A stretch of DNA of 64,000 nt, from assembly GCA_030248195.1 (NCBI GenBank), contig JASAND010017991.1:27459-91458 (forward strand), given 5' to 3'. A program made the position numbers and the translations under genes. This document shows, one piece after another, positions 44,641 through 56,237 of this stretch. The DNA comes from Trissonchulus latispiculum. Its lineage: Eukaryota; Nematoda; Enoplea; Enoplida; Ironidae. A model generated the notes under the pieces. It was not told the DNA's origin. It ran no database searches and saw nothing but the letters and a program-made list of their open reading frames with translations. The number at the start of each line of letters is the position of its first letter. Positions within the stretch are counted from its first letter, which is position 1.

Positions 44641-47600
44641 GCAACAGAGGACTCAGTTAGCGGTGAGCAGGCGTCGATCGGCTACCTGAATCAAATGGGT
44701 TAAAACCCATTAGAAACAGAGGTGGTGGGGATTAAAACCCCAGCAACTATTGTCCGAACCGATTGGCTTTCACGTGCGGGTTCAAGACCCGAATTGTGTA
44801 TTGCGTAATGTGTAATGTGTTATTTTGTAGTTTTAGGTTGAAAACAGATGAAAATTGACGTTTTCGATGGTTAAACAAAAGGAGAGGGCCAAGCTTGGGC
44901 CATTTCGGCCTACTTGGTTAAATATGCAAATGAGACTCTGGCCGAGCCTCTCACGGGCATGGAGTCACGTAGGCACTACTCAGTATTTACTACAGACCTA
45001 GAACTACAGCTAAACTGACCTACACTAAACTACTACTACTACTACTAAACCGGTAGATTGCCCCTCCTCTGCAGAGGGCCTGCACCCTGAACCGGGTGAC
45101 TTACGCAGGCCTCTGGGGTCAATCTATAACCGGATTTCGCATACTAATGACAACTAACAATTATTAACAGGCCTAGCTAACACTACAATGTTAACCGCTA
45201 TTACTGGTACTAACTATAATTGCTATGACTAAAACTACTAACGCTTACTATACCTACTAAACTGACTAATATAGAACTAAACTGTTATTTCTAACCTAAC
45301 CTAACCGTTTATGATATATGTTCTAATTATTATACCTAACTACTGCTTAATATTATTGTTTAACTAACTACTTCCCTACGGACTACACTCAAGACCTCCG
45401 CGAGGGGTTTACATGAGCAGTCCCATTCATACGGTTATTAACACACAGCAGACATAGACTCATTCATACAGGTTCACACATACTACTTTCACACGCTCAT
45501 TTAGACGGTAGACACACACAGACAATCGTAGCTACACTATTTCACGCACACAGTTTCGGTCACACATTCAGGGTTATTCACACAAGCATTCTGACACAGT
45601 TATGCAACATTCACACCTCACGCATACTTGACTTCTCTCACAACCTCAACTGGAGGAATTTACGTGAGGAGCCGCATTCACACAACACAGTACAATTACA
45701 GCCCTAACAGTACTAAAATGGGGCTAATTCCCAAGATACTAACCTAACTAATTCTTAATAATAACTACGAATGCGTGGAAGTGCGGGATATTTCGGGAAT
45801 GGTCCAGAAATGGCCATTCCCACGTGATCACCCGTGTATTTTGTTTTGTTTTAGGTAAAAGCCAATGGGGGACAACAATTGCTGTTACAGCAATTATTAC
45901 AAGAAATATGCTAAGGACAGCTTTTTAATTAGAGGGGAGCCGGTATCCCCCAGTAAACGTCTTAATAATTAATGGATTGAACAGGATTTAAGAGGTTGAG
46001 TTTTCTGTTTTTAGAGTGTTTTTAGGAAACCTCAGGTTTTACCCGGCAGTGATTAAAACAGACAAGGTTACAACAGTGGCTTTTGGATTGTAATGTAAAA
46101 CATGGCCGGCAACTCTGGTTGCCGGCTATGGGGATTGAGGGGGCCCCAACCTAAAAAACCTACTCCCGGGGAGTGGCCTAACTCCCCTTCCTCAAGGTGG
46201 GTAGGTGAGGGTCCTCCCTAAAAGCTGTCTACCCAAGTTTATATTAATTTTAAGGTAAAAAATAGGTTTTTTGGAGTGAAAACTGAGAGGGTTGAAAAGA
46301 GATAAAATAGTGGTTTTAGAGTGGGTTTCTGAATGAAAATAAACCCACGACAATTTATTTGTGGATTGGGCCAAAAAGGGCCTTTTGGGGGAAAAGGACA
46401 AAGACGAAGAGAATAGTGATTTTCAAGCCTTTTGATGCGGTTTGCGAGGTTCGGCTGCTCGCAAACCAATTAGGAAAAATACGAAAACTCTTGCTAAAAA
46501 CAACCCCAGACGGTGGGGCGAAAGGCCCACACCCTCACAAGTACAATCACAGAAAAAATAATGGGCACAAGGCCCGAAAAGTGTCAAAAAGTGGTCTTCC
46601 GGGATCCGAGGACCCCGGGAAATAGTGATAAGGAAGGGACCCGGGGACCGCCTTTCAGGCATAAAGGTCCCCAGGTCAAAAGCAGTGCACCCCGTGAGCC
46701 GTCCGAAGACATATGGGCTCACGGGGGCGGCCAGATCGTGAGTGCCTGGCTGGCAGAACCTAAAAGAAAAACCCTATGGGGAAATGGGGGGAAGGGGAGA
46801 GGTGCTATAGTCCAGGCCTCCGTATAATTGGCGCAAGACACACCTCTCCCGGGTACATACGGACAATAAAGGGGGGCTAATAGTAAAGCTAATGTTATTA
46901 AGGGAGAGAGACCAACCTCTCTCCCCGACTGCCAGCCAAGCACTGACTGCAAACTGCTAATTGCAGTCGAGACCCCGTCAAGGGGTTGGCCTTTCAGCTT
47001 CTAACAGCTGATTGGCTGTTTTGGATGATCACGCTTTGTTATTAGGCTACCGAGTCGTGACCTACGGTAGCCCACAGGCGCGTCTGGCGGCTGGAGGACC
47101 CCCAAATTAATGGGAACAGATGACCCCTAAATCAGACAGAAAGGAGGCCAAAGGCCGGGTTTTTAGTATCAAGTTTTAGGTGTCTCTGCTGGGGCCCATA
47201 AATTTGGAGTAAACAGAAACTCCAATATTGTCAAGAAACTTGGTCCTCCAGCGGCCAAGACAAAGGGCTCCCTTTGCTTAATAGAAAGCAAAGGGACCTC
47301 ACCTGTTTGGTCCATCAAGGACCCAAAGGAAAGAAAAGACGAAAACAAATCACGTAATAACTAGGTACCTAAGTTAAAATATAAAACTACCTAGACTACT
47401 AATAGGTACCTATATAATTAGTTAGTTAAGTACCTAAGTACCTATTATTATTGTTATAACTGTATATATGTATATATTTGTATTACCTACCTATATTTGT
47501 ACTGAGTAGTGCAAAGGCTGGATTCAGCCTTTTGTGGGTGGGAGGTCAGCGGTGACCCTTATAAGGTCACTATTGTATGACTTACGTGAATGAATGCATG

Positions 47601-48240
47601 AACGGCATTCGTTCACGTAAGGTCTGGGAGCTTTCCACGCTCTCCAGACAAACAGGCGGGCGGTCAAAGATAAAAGGCCGACCCGTAAAAGGAGAAGAGA
47701 AAAAGGGAGGAGTTAGAAAACTCCCTTAAGAATGGAATTAGAACTATTAGGTAGGATTTAAAAATGTGTAATTAACTTGTACTTTTTGTTGTTTCAGGAA
47801 TTAAAGAAGAGAAACAGTAATAATGTGCAAATGTTTGTGATTGTTGTGCAAATGTAGTAATAAAGTGTGTAACTATGTATTTTTGTACTGTTTAAGGGGG
47901 ATTTATGCCGAACTTGGCAGTTATGCAACGCTGACAGGAAGATGACAAAGGCAGGGGGGATTAAGGGGGTCTCAATTACGACCGCCCTTGCACAAGACTG
48001 ATGTAATAGGGGTTTGTGTAATTGTGGGAGGCCTCAATACGGCCGTCCTACACACGTACAGAAAGGGCAAAAGGTCAAAGGTTCGAATCCTTGCACTAAG
48101 AGTTGAGATAGACTAGGTAATAACTCATATTTTAACTGATTCTAACGCCTAATAGATTCACTAATTAATGTAGTTCGAGGGCCTCAATACGGCCGCAGGA
48201 ACACAGTCAATACACCTTGATTAAGCCCTGTTAGTTAACT
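44641..48240. other. Hairpin-dense non-coding tract
   Basis: Many perfect or near-perfect hairpins: 44693-44710 (AATGGGTT), 45071-45114 (nested), 46105-46126 (GCCGGCAAC), 46691-46725 (CCCGTGAGCC), 46945-46968 (GACTGCAA), 47045-47072 (GGCTACCG), 47261-47276, 47271-47294 (CCTTTGCTT), 47553-47572, 47581-47621 (17 bp, one mismatch), 47622-47649, and two GGCCTCAATACGGCC units near 48031 and 48181. No ORF is credible. It sits inside the 6.75-kb intron. It is probably a non-coding LTR-type repeat related to 1-1625 and 63770-64000. Confidence 0.55.
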
Positions 48241-49071
48241 GAATTGTTATGATTTCTGAGGCAATTCTGGCAGTTCTGACAGACACGCAATGCAGGTACA
48301 AGTTACAATTGACAGTAGCAGATAAAGCTTGTTCCTTTATACAATTACCTGGCATAGATAAATGGACTGGCCATGAGATCTTCAACAGAACCAATCAATA
48401 ACTCACTAGATTAGCCTTTTTTTGGCAGATTTCCGGGTAGGGCCTAGATTATTCTTTACTTAGGCCACCTTATACTAGTTTCTAATAACCTATTCCTGGT
48501 TGCTAGGTGAGGCTGTAATAACGCGAAACGCCTTTTTACTGAATAAAACAACAGTTACAGTAGCAGAAACAGTAATTTCATTACAAATTCTTTTCGACCA
48601 CCAAGACCCAACAATTCATCGAGAAGAAACGTTAGATTTTGACGATTTTTCACTGTCAACTTTATAAAAAATTTTAAAAATTTTTTGTGGCCTGAATTAA
48701 AATTCTGCTTCATGATCATAGCTGCAACCTAAATACAAAATTATACAGATCGTTCATCGAGAGATTTTTTGGCGCAAGAAAACTTTTTAATACTTTTTAA
48801 TACTCACTTTTCTCTGTGTTTAACACATGCAGACCTTAACTTTGAGGTCAAATAACTCAACAATCATAACAGACCAGACTTTAATTTCAAAAATATGTTG
48901 AGGTATCCTGCTCAAACAATAAAATATGTAAAAATGAGTAGATTGTGGAAAAATCAGCCAAGAATGGACATCCCTTAACTAGGAATTTACAAAAATTAAA
49001 TAATACACATACGGTTTAATGATCGCATATAGGTGAAGTCAGCGTTTTGGTATACCATCCATGTAATTTAC

Positions 49072-49238
49072 CTGTGGTCCTCCTAATCCTGGAAAGGTCT
49101 GAATATTGGCATGCAGATTAGTTGCGTAATCAACCAAGGGCTTCAAGCACTCTTCAACGTCCCTTTCCTGATTTGGACTACAAGCATCGCGCATGGTTTC
49201 CAAAGGAAGATTTACAGTTGCCATATGACCAAGAATAC
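49072..49238 (-). CDS. Cysteine-rich secreted-type protein, exon 1 of those seen
   Basis: 167 nt: two bases completing a split codon, then 55 codons ending in phase 0 at a strong donor (CCACAG then GTAAATT). The acceptor is AAATATAG at 49239-49240. It encodes ...ETMRDACSPNQERDVEECLK, then PLVDYATNLHANIQTFPGLG, a helix-rich start of a cysteine-rich domain. The phase fits the exon at 42163-42321, which lies 6.75 kb away across the hairpin-dense tract. The upstream exon with start codon and signal peptide was not found. Confidence 0.6.
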
Positions 49239-50999
49239 CTATATTTTTAGATGTGAAATTTTGAATATACGTAATATACGTAATATGTACGTAATTGATG
49301 CAGTTGCAAGAGAAGGACAAAAAGGTTTAAGCAAGCAGAGTTAGAAAAGCTCAACTCTGTATTTAAGTTTAAGCTTCAAATACATTATGTATATATAAAG
49401 GGTTTAGTTTAATTTCTATTAGATGCATTCTAGAATTTCTTACATATGGATAGAACTAAAAAAGGGCGTGATGACTCGAATAGTATCTGGAATATATATA
49501 CGATACCTTATATATACTTACAATGGCAAAACAGGACAGGATTGTCCAACAGTGCTCATGAATTACAGCACTGTATTACGTATTACTTTTCATAAAAGCG
49601 ACCTTGCTATATCTATCAATTGAAATTGTTCTTAAAACCATACCATAAGAGTAACCTGGAACTTACATGTTATCAAGGAAAATGAAATATTAAGTATTAA
49701 ATAAGAGTACATGATTGAGCGAAATTTTGGAGATGAAGTGGTGACGTTCAATAATCTTTCTTTGAACCTGGTTGCTCAAAAGTTGGTGGTTCAGCCCGGC
49801 GCACATGTTGGCCTGAATAGAGAGGAACTTGAAGAAAACCCGACGACATGTTATCACATTTACTATGGTCTTGGGCTGTGGGAGAATGGCTCCTCTCTAA
49901 AGCTGTAAATAAATAATTGGACTTCAAAACGTTCTCTGGCCTTTTCCAACAATTCCATTCAAACTTTCTCATTAAACTTTGCCGCCTACGCTTTCAGTTT
50001 AATTTCTAAGCTATGATGTTGCAATAAAAAAATGGAATTTACCTAATGGAAACAATGTACTTTAAGTCAGTCCCTAGCCCCCTCTAAGCATTTTAGGCAT
50101 GACGTAGGGTGAGCTGCGACTATGCTAAACTTAATTTGCCGTAAGTCAAGATTTGGGGCCGTCTTGAGAAGCTCGTTAAGTCTTTCACAGAGTAAAGATG
50201 AAATCTGTATTAACGAGCCAGTTATTGTTGGATTCCTCCTTCAGATTTATCAGTGGATTTTTGTTGCCTGGGTGGGCCAGTCCACAAATTTTAGAGGTTG
50301 GAATATGGTTGATTCATAATGTTATGTACCATTAGGGTATGTCAGTCATAGGCATAAACCATGTTGGGCACAATTTTATTTTGACGAGTAAAATAGCTAG
50401 CTTCGATAAAACCATAACACACTCATTTTATCGTAAAGCATGTATGGAGATAGTGAAAAAAACAGCGAACCAGAAAACCAAAACAAGTAGTGGTATTTGG
50501 TTACTATTTTCATTATGGGTCCGTTCAGTCTTATTTGTGGTTTATTTTTAATTTTTCTAACCAATCGTGACCGTGTTGTAATCACACTTACAGTGTCATT
50601 TTCGTTTATGTGAATGTTCATGTTCATGTTCACGTTTATGTGAATGTTCTTGAATCGTTGGTAGCAATCTCTTACCCCTACTGCGTTTTAGAAAAATTTT
50701 CTTCACTGGGGGAAGAAGTGAAATATCACAAAAATTAGTGTGCAACCGGTCTATCTAAAATGAACTAGTGTGTCTGACGGTCGGTTTCTATAGCTAACTT
50801 AATCAGCAAAATTCATTAGATTCAGAGTGTGGTTATGCTGTCGTTTGTACTAGTCGGGTTTTTATATTCCTTTATTATTAAATTCATTTGTCCGCCACAT
50901 TGTTATTAGTTGGTTTTGGAGCCAACGGATTTCATTATCATTGTAACGTTAGGTCATTAGTATTTAGTACTGATGTTTTGATGCAGCCTTTTTGACATG
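49239..50999. other. No gene recognised
   Basis: The first exon of the cysteine-rich gene would be expected here or beyond, but no signal-peptide frame with splice sites stands out. The plus frame 49711-49908 and its antisense are unrecognised. Confidence 0.4.
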
Positions 51000-51175
51000 A
51001 TTTGATTTATTTTCGACTTTCAAATTTTAATCAGATTTGATTCGATTTGATTTTGAGGGTCTTGAAATTTGATCGATTTGATTTGATTTGATTTTCTGCT
51101 TTTTAACAATTCAATTGATGCCCAAACTGGTTTTGGTTTGATTTGATTTTTGATTTGATTTTCCAAAATTACAGA
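51000..51175. repeat. Degenerate GATTT simple repeat
   Basis: TTTGATTTGATTTGATTTT words with interruptions over about 175 bp. Confidence 0.75.
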
Positions 51176-51601
51176 TTTTTGTAGTTGCATTTTATACATT
51201 AAAATAAAATAAATAAGAATAAAATTCCACAATTCTATAGTTTCCACTATTAAAGTCCTGTCCTGGTTTGACAAAAAAGTGATTACTGTTCGCCTTCATT
51301 TCACAATCCGTGTTGAAGGGTCTCGGACGCACAAAGAAAAGGGTAAACGCCATCAAAGTCGGGCAAAGTAACCATTGCTTCTAACTTGTTGAAACCTGCC
51401 TACCTACCTAAAAAGCCATCCTTGCTACTAACTAGAAAGTTTAGCTAATTACATACAGTTTTTAGACACCTTCATTTTCAAATTTACTCACTCTTCACAA
51501 TAAAAGCCAACAACAACAATAACAGATGACGACAACCGGTATGACTGCAATCGAAAACACAAATTCCAAGCTCTATAAAGTTAATGAAATTTATTGCAAA
51601 A

Positions 51602-52395
51602 TTAATACACAAACTTAGTGTTCTTCATTAACATAACTTCCCGTTCCAGCCGTGGACCAGAAAGCTTATGCCGCTGGCCGGAACAGGCTATTCCAGCCAA
51701 AGAAAAGAGACGTTCCACAGAAGCAGAACTGGCAGAACAGCAAAGACAGTCTACAGCTATCTCATATAGCAAGGGAAATGTGTTTTTCTCCTTGACCCAA
51801 AACTTTATGGGGCAGGCATTCGCACTTAAGGCTTTGTACGGGTTTCTGTAGAGTGACAGATAACGGGCCAACTCCTGTTCACGTATATTAGCATCTGTAA
51901 TGACAGCCTGTTGAGCCTGCTGAAAATCGCGACACCGCTCGGAAATTAAGTGGCTGAGGCCTAGAAATTCGTTGACAGCTGGAGCCGCCTCAACGCTGAT
52001 AGATTCATCAGAAGCAATTGAGCCAGATAGTTCCTCATCAGAATGAATGATCTGATATTTTCAAAGCATTCTTGCTTATTGTCCAACAGCCAACAAAATC
52101 TAGGATCAAATAAGGTAACCATGAAATAAATTGGATCAAAGTCCGCATGAGAGGTGTCCAGGACAAAGCAAAAGCGCTGCTTCAAAGCATCACTCAAAGT
52201 TCGAGCAAGGTTAGTGATCGAAGAAGCAGCTCTGTCAGCCTCAACAACAGCCTGCAATTCTTTACGCAGAGATAGGATTTGTGGAAGCACTGAAGATATG
52301 GTAACCTCTGTTTCTCCTTCCAAGATACCACAGTTGCAAATCATTTTGCGGAATCTCGAATGCTCAACCAAATTTTGTGCAGCAGATGTAGTCAA
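51602..52395 (-). pseudogene. hAT-family transposase, C-terminal part, frameshifted
   Basis: The enzyme would cut and paste hAT elements. The minus strand from 52395 encodes RTLSDALKQRF... and LFDPRFCWLL, the ribonuclease H-like fold region before the dimerisation domain. The frame shifts at about 52045 and continues in another frame through ISERCRDFQQ to the hAT C-terminal dimerisation domain: PIKFW, then LCCSASSASVERLFSLAG and LSGPRLEREVMLMKN, ending at 51602. The N-terminal BED finger and first catalytic Asp are absent. The TTAA element at 52447 begins only about 50 bp upstream and may have separated or replaced the 5' part. It is a possible source family for the hAT-like MITE at 21854-22338, but the termini cannot be compared here. 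Confidence 0.85.
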
Positions 52396-52446
52396 AAATC
52401 AAAACAACGTTAGTCATTAGTTAGCAAGGTAAGTACACTGAGCGGT

Positions 52447-53434
52447 TTAAGGTGGTGATTCCCTTTGGTCACATAAAGTTTGCACCATTATTACTCGTTC
52501 ATTACTTGGAGTTAAGAAGCCATTTTTATATCAAAATTTAGCTTGACATTTTCTCTGTTTAATGCATGCCATGAAACTAATGTTGCGTTTCTAAAATATT
52601 TTTAACACATTTTAGAAAAAGTATAATTTTCCAGAATTTTTGCAGACTCAAGTCAATTTTTTCGCGAGACATCGATTATATCATTCGATACTTCCATCAA
52701 ATAGCTGGGGACGAATTTTTACTTATTGTGAAATCGCTCTTCGTTATAGAGAAATAAGCTGAAATGTGTGCGTAACCTGTATTTTGCCTACTTTTTCCAA
52801 ATTTATCAAGTGATTCTTTAGCTAGAAAGTAGCAATCGGGGCAACTAAAAATCGTCCCTGGGTATATTTGTGCAGAACACATTTGTTCAGTAGCAGCCCT
52901 CCAGCTTGCATGGTGAATGCTCCACAATCTTTGGAAAAAAATTGGTCGTGTTTTTGCAAAAACTACATTTTTTATGATAGCAGCCTACAGGATAGCAGTT
53001 GGAAGACGATCATGCGTCGGATAATTTGCCCCTGTGAGACCTTCAGATCGACGCCCTTAGTTTGATTTTACGGCTTGCGTAGTTCAAGAAATGTTGGATT
53101 ATTTAATTTCTGCAAAAATGACAAGTTTTCGACGCCAAAACAAGAAAATCGGCTATATCTCACGGTTGAGAAAAGCTAGAAACTTGTTTTAAAAAGCAAA
53201 AATGTGAAGCTCAATGAGATCTTTCGAATGAATATAGTCACAACTGTATAGCAGCTGCCAAACGTTCAGAAATTTGGAAAAACTGCCCTGACCGGAAATC
53301 TCGAAATTTTGAATCGGGATTGCGCGGAGGGTGTTAGAACGCTAGAAGAACTTATTTCGGAAAGTTTCATCAAGTTTCATCTTGATTTACGCCGCCAAAC
53401 AACAATATGTGCCCAAAAGGAATCACCACCTTAA
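52447..53434 (+). mobile_element. Intact TTAA-flanked TIR element, 988 bp, non-autonomous
   Basis: TTAA flanks both ends (52447-52450 and 53431-53434). Inverted termini read GGTGGTGATTCCYTTTGG then KCACATA, about 25 bp with two differences. There is no ORF. TTAA target duplications are typical of piggyBac-type elements, but the termini here start GG and not CC, so the superfamily is uncertain. Relatives are at 1637-1962, 14112-14948 and inverted at 54985-55620. Confidence 0.85.
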
Positions 53435-53640
53435 GTATTTGGGATACGGCGAATAGTAGTTGGACACCCACTCAAAGTTATAAAACCGCTGATACCGTCC
53501 CTAACAGGTGAACTGACTGGGGTGAGTTGGCTGTAAAAATATATGCTATATTATCTTCTATATTTCCAAAATTGCTCTGTATTTGCAATTCTTTATATTT
53601 TGGCCCTGTGTAGCTCTCCCCAGGAGCTACTGGTACCGTA

Positions 53641-53853
53641 GAGTTGTTCGGGGGTGGACTTCGGGCCGTCCCCCTGGGGGCTGGCCCCGGGGGCCGGCCC
53701 CCAACCGAGGCCCCCAACCGGCCCAGCCCCCTTCCCAAAATTGGGGGCCAGTCCGTGGTCCAGCCCCCAATTTTGGGGCCCGGCCCCCACAACGGCCCCG
53801 GGGACCGTCCGCAACGGCTGCCCCCGGAGCGGCCACCGGCCCCCAAACCAGTC
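53641..53853. repeat. GC-rich low-complexity block
   Basis: Runs of GGCCCCC and inverse; frames on both strands are compositional artefacts. It directly precedes the TG microsatellite. Confidence 0.8.
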
Positions 53854-53870
53854 TAAGCTTGACATTTCTG

Positions 53871-54267
<397 letters not shown>

Positions 54268-54290
54268 TGAATATTTGAGGGCTTAGCCCA

Positions 54291-54751
54291 TAGTTCTTTA
54301 TATTATCTTTATATAATAATACTTGTTGTTTGGTTGTATTAAATTGTTGTTACCTAAGTATTTGTTAGGGTTTGAGTCTTGTGAGAATTTTATAAAAATT
54401 TTAAATGTACCAATGTTAGCATGATGAATGCATGTCACCATTAGCTATGTCTTGGTTTTTAGGGTAGGAACGGGAGTCTTCGGATTTCCTGATACAGTCA
54501 TTAGGCGCGTAAGGTGACTGCAGACGGTCGGGACAGCCTCGCCAGACTATAACCCGGGTAAGTAGACCTGTCCTAACTGAAGAGATGACTCTTCACTCTC
54601 ACTAAATAATGAGGCGAACCACTTCCATCTTCTTCGAACCACCAATATTTTATCCCATAGTGCTTTATATTATCTCTATATAATAATACTTGTTGTTTGG
54701 TTTCATTAAATTGTTGTTACCTAAGTATTTGTTAGGGTTTGAGTCTACTGA
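54291..54751. repeat. Pair of 93-bp direct repeats
   Basis: 54291-54382 and 54658-54751 share TTTATATTATCTxTATATAA through GTTAGGGTTTGAGTCT with a few differences. The second copy lies inside the fold-back element at 54570-54822. Confidence 0.8.
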
Positions 54752-54822
54752 GCTCCTGTTAGATAGGAAGTGAGTCAAATCATTATTTTGTGAGAGTGAA
54801 GAGTCAGCTCTTCAGTTAGGAC
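54570..54822. mobile_element. 253-bp fold-back MITE
   Basis: The 42-bp ends GTCCTAACTGAAGAGxTGAC...ATAATGA are inverted copies of each other. Within each terminus TGAAGAG-CTGA-CTCTTCA is itself a hairpin. No clear target duplication was seen. Confidence 0.7.
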
Positions 54823-54984
54823 GGTTGTAGGGGCCCGACACCGCGAAGGAAGGGGCACAAATCGTCAAAGAGGGGGCCTGGGGGCCCCCTTGCTCCTCCC
54901 CTGCCTCACGTAACACCGTAACCATAACCCTGCCTCACGGTCTGCGGGGAGAAACACCTGACAGGCCTCACGTAGAGCATAAAT

Positions 54985-55321
54985 GGCGTCGAGCCCTTAC
55001 CAAAAGTTCTTACTAAAAGCTCTTTTAGCATTCTAGCACCCTCCGCTAAATCCCGCTTCAAAAACTTTGACGTGTCCGTTCAGGGCCGTTTTGGCCAATT
55101 TTTGATACGTAGACAGTATTATATTCATTCGAAAGATCTTATTGAGCTCTACGGTTTTGCTTTTTGAAGCACCTTTTTAGCTTTTCTCTACAGTGAGATA
55201 TAGCTGAGTTTCTTATTTTGGCGTTAAAAACTTGCCATTTTTGCAGAAATCAAATAATCCGCCATTTCTTGAACTACGCAAGCTGTACAATTAAACTAAG
55301 GGTGTCAACTTGAAGGTTTCG

Positions 55322-55412
<91 letters not shown>

Positions 55413-55620
55413 TCGATTATTATTATTTTGAAGGTCGATTATTCGTGGGACTGTAATCTTCTAAATGCCATCCCCTACTGTCATAAAAATGTAGTTTTTG
55501 CAAAAAACATGGCCAAATTTTTTCCAGTGATTCTGGAGCATTTACTATGCAAGGTAGAGGGTTGCCACTTACTGGAAATGTTTGTTTGTTTGCCAGATTT
55601 GTTTCTGGCAAACCTGTTTG
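54985..55620 (-). repeat. Inverted fragment of the TTAA-TIR element, split by a microsatellite
   Basis: The reverse complement aligns with about 14530-14900 and 52900-53340 (cores around TTTTTGCAAAAAC and AAGAAATGGxGGATTATT). A (TTA)n array at 55323-55411 sits at the GAGACCTTCAAAT position. Confidence 0.75.
55323..55411 (+). repeat. (TTA)n microsatellite
   Basis: About 29 copies with one interruption (TTG); the poly-Leu/poly-Asn frames are artefacts. Confidence 0.97.
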
Positions 55621-56040
55621 AAAAGAAGCGATGCCTAAATACCCCAAAATTTTGACATTTACAAGTCTTTCTTTACTCTGTACAAGTTTTGTAATCAGAT
55701 TCAACGCGGAATAACTTTTGCCAATAGAAAATTGAAATATGTACACAGAACTGTAAATCGATCTAGGGTTTTTGCGGCGGTAGGCTAATGGCTTAACTAC
55801 ACTGCTACTGCAAGTCAAACTCATTCAGCTCTCAGTGGATTAATCTTCAGTGTCCTGGCGAAAATAAGGGAAGAGGACTCACTCAAAGTAGCCGAGGGCA
55901 AAGCTTAAATTTCAAACGTAGAAACAGTAGTTTGGCGTTTGCCAATGTGCTGCTATTAAACTCAATCGGTTTCAATGTTTGTTACTGTTTAATCTATGTA
56001 TGGACCTCCTCTGTAATGTGATTCACGTGGTTTCGTAAAT
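55621..56040. other. Non-coding, possibly start of the element 2 LTR
   Basis: No gene. The LTR start of Gypsy element 2 probably lies here but cannot be placed without a second LTR copy. Confidence 0.4.
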
Positions 56041-56067
56041 CTGCCTACAATTTGATGCAATACTCTA

Positions 56068-56119
56068 ATTTGCATATTTCGCCATGCTACCTAATTTGCA
56101 TAAACCGGATGTATATAAA
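56068..56119 (+). promoter_or_regulatory. LTR promoter: two octamers and a TATA box
   Basis: ATTTGCAT at 56068-56075 and 56094-56101 are followed by TATATAAA at 56112-56119. Transcription would start about 30 nt later, near 56145. Confidence 0.6.
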
Positions 56120-56180
56120 CTTATGTCGAAGGTTCTGGGATCAGTTGTTGTCTTATGATCTACATTGGAGTTCATCACAT

Positions 56181-56192
56181 TGGTGGCAGCGG
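56181..56192 (+). other. Primer-binding site of Gypsy element 2
   Basis: TGGTGGCAGCGG begins two bases after a CA dinucleotide (56178-56179) that would close the LTR. TGG-initial sequences in this place pair with a tRNA 3' CCA end. Confidence 0.7.
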
Positions 56193-56198
56193 AAAACA

Positions 56199-56209
56199 AG
56201 CAGTAAGTC
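56199..56209 (+). promoter_or_regulatory. Candidate leader splice donor
   Basis: GCA then GTAAGT (GT at 56203-56204), 11 nt after the primer-binding site and before gag. It matches the consensus intron start and could serve subgenomic splicing to the acceptors at 61165 and 62432. Confidence 0.5.
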
Positions 56210-56237
56210 TAACTTTTATATTTTGGGTAGCTTGTTG

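Noticed and set aside
48060..48110. GGTTCGAATCC considered as a tRNA
   Set aside because: Only the B-box is present; no acceptor or anticodon stem can be folded around it.
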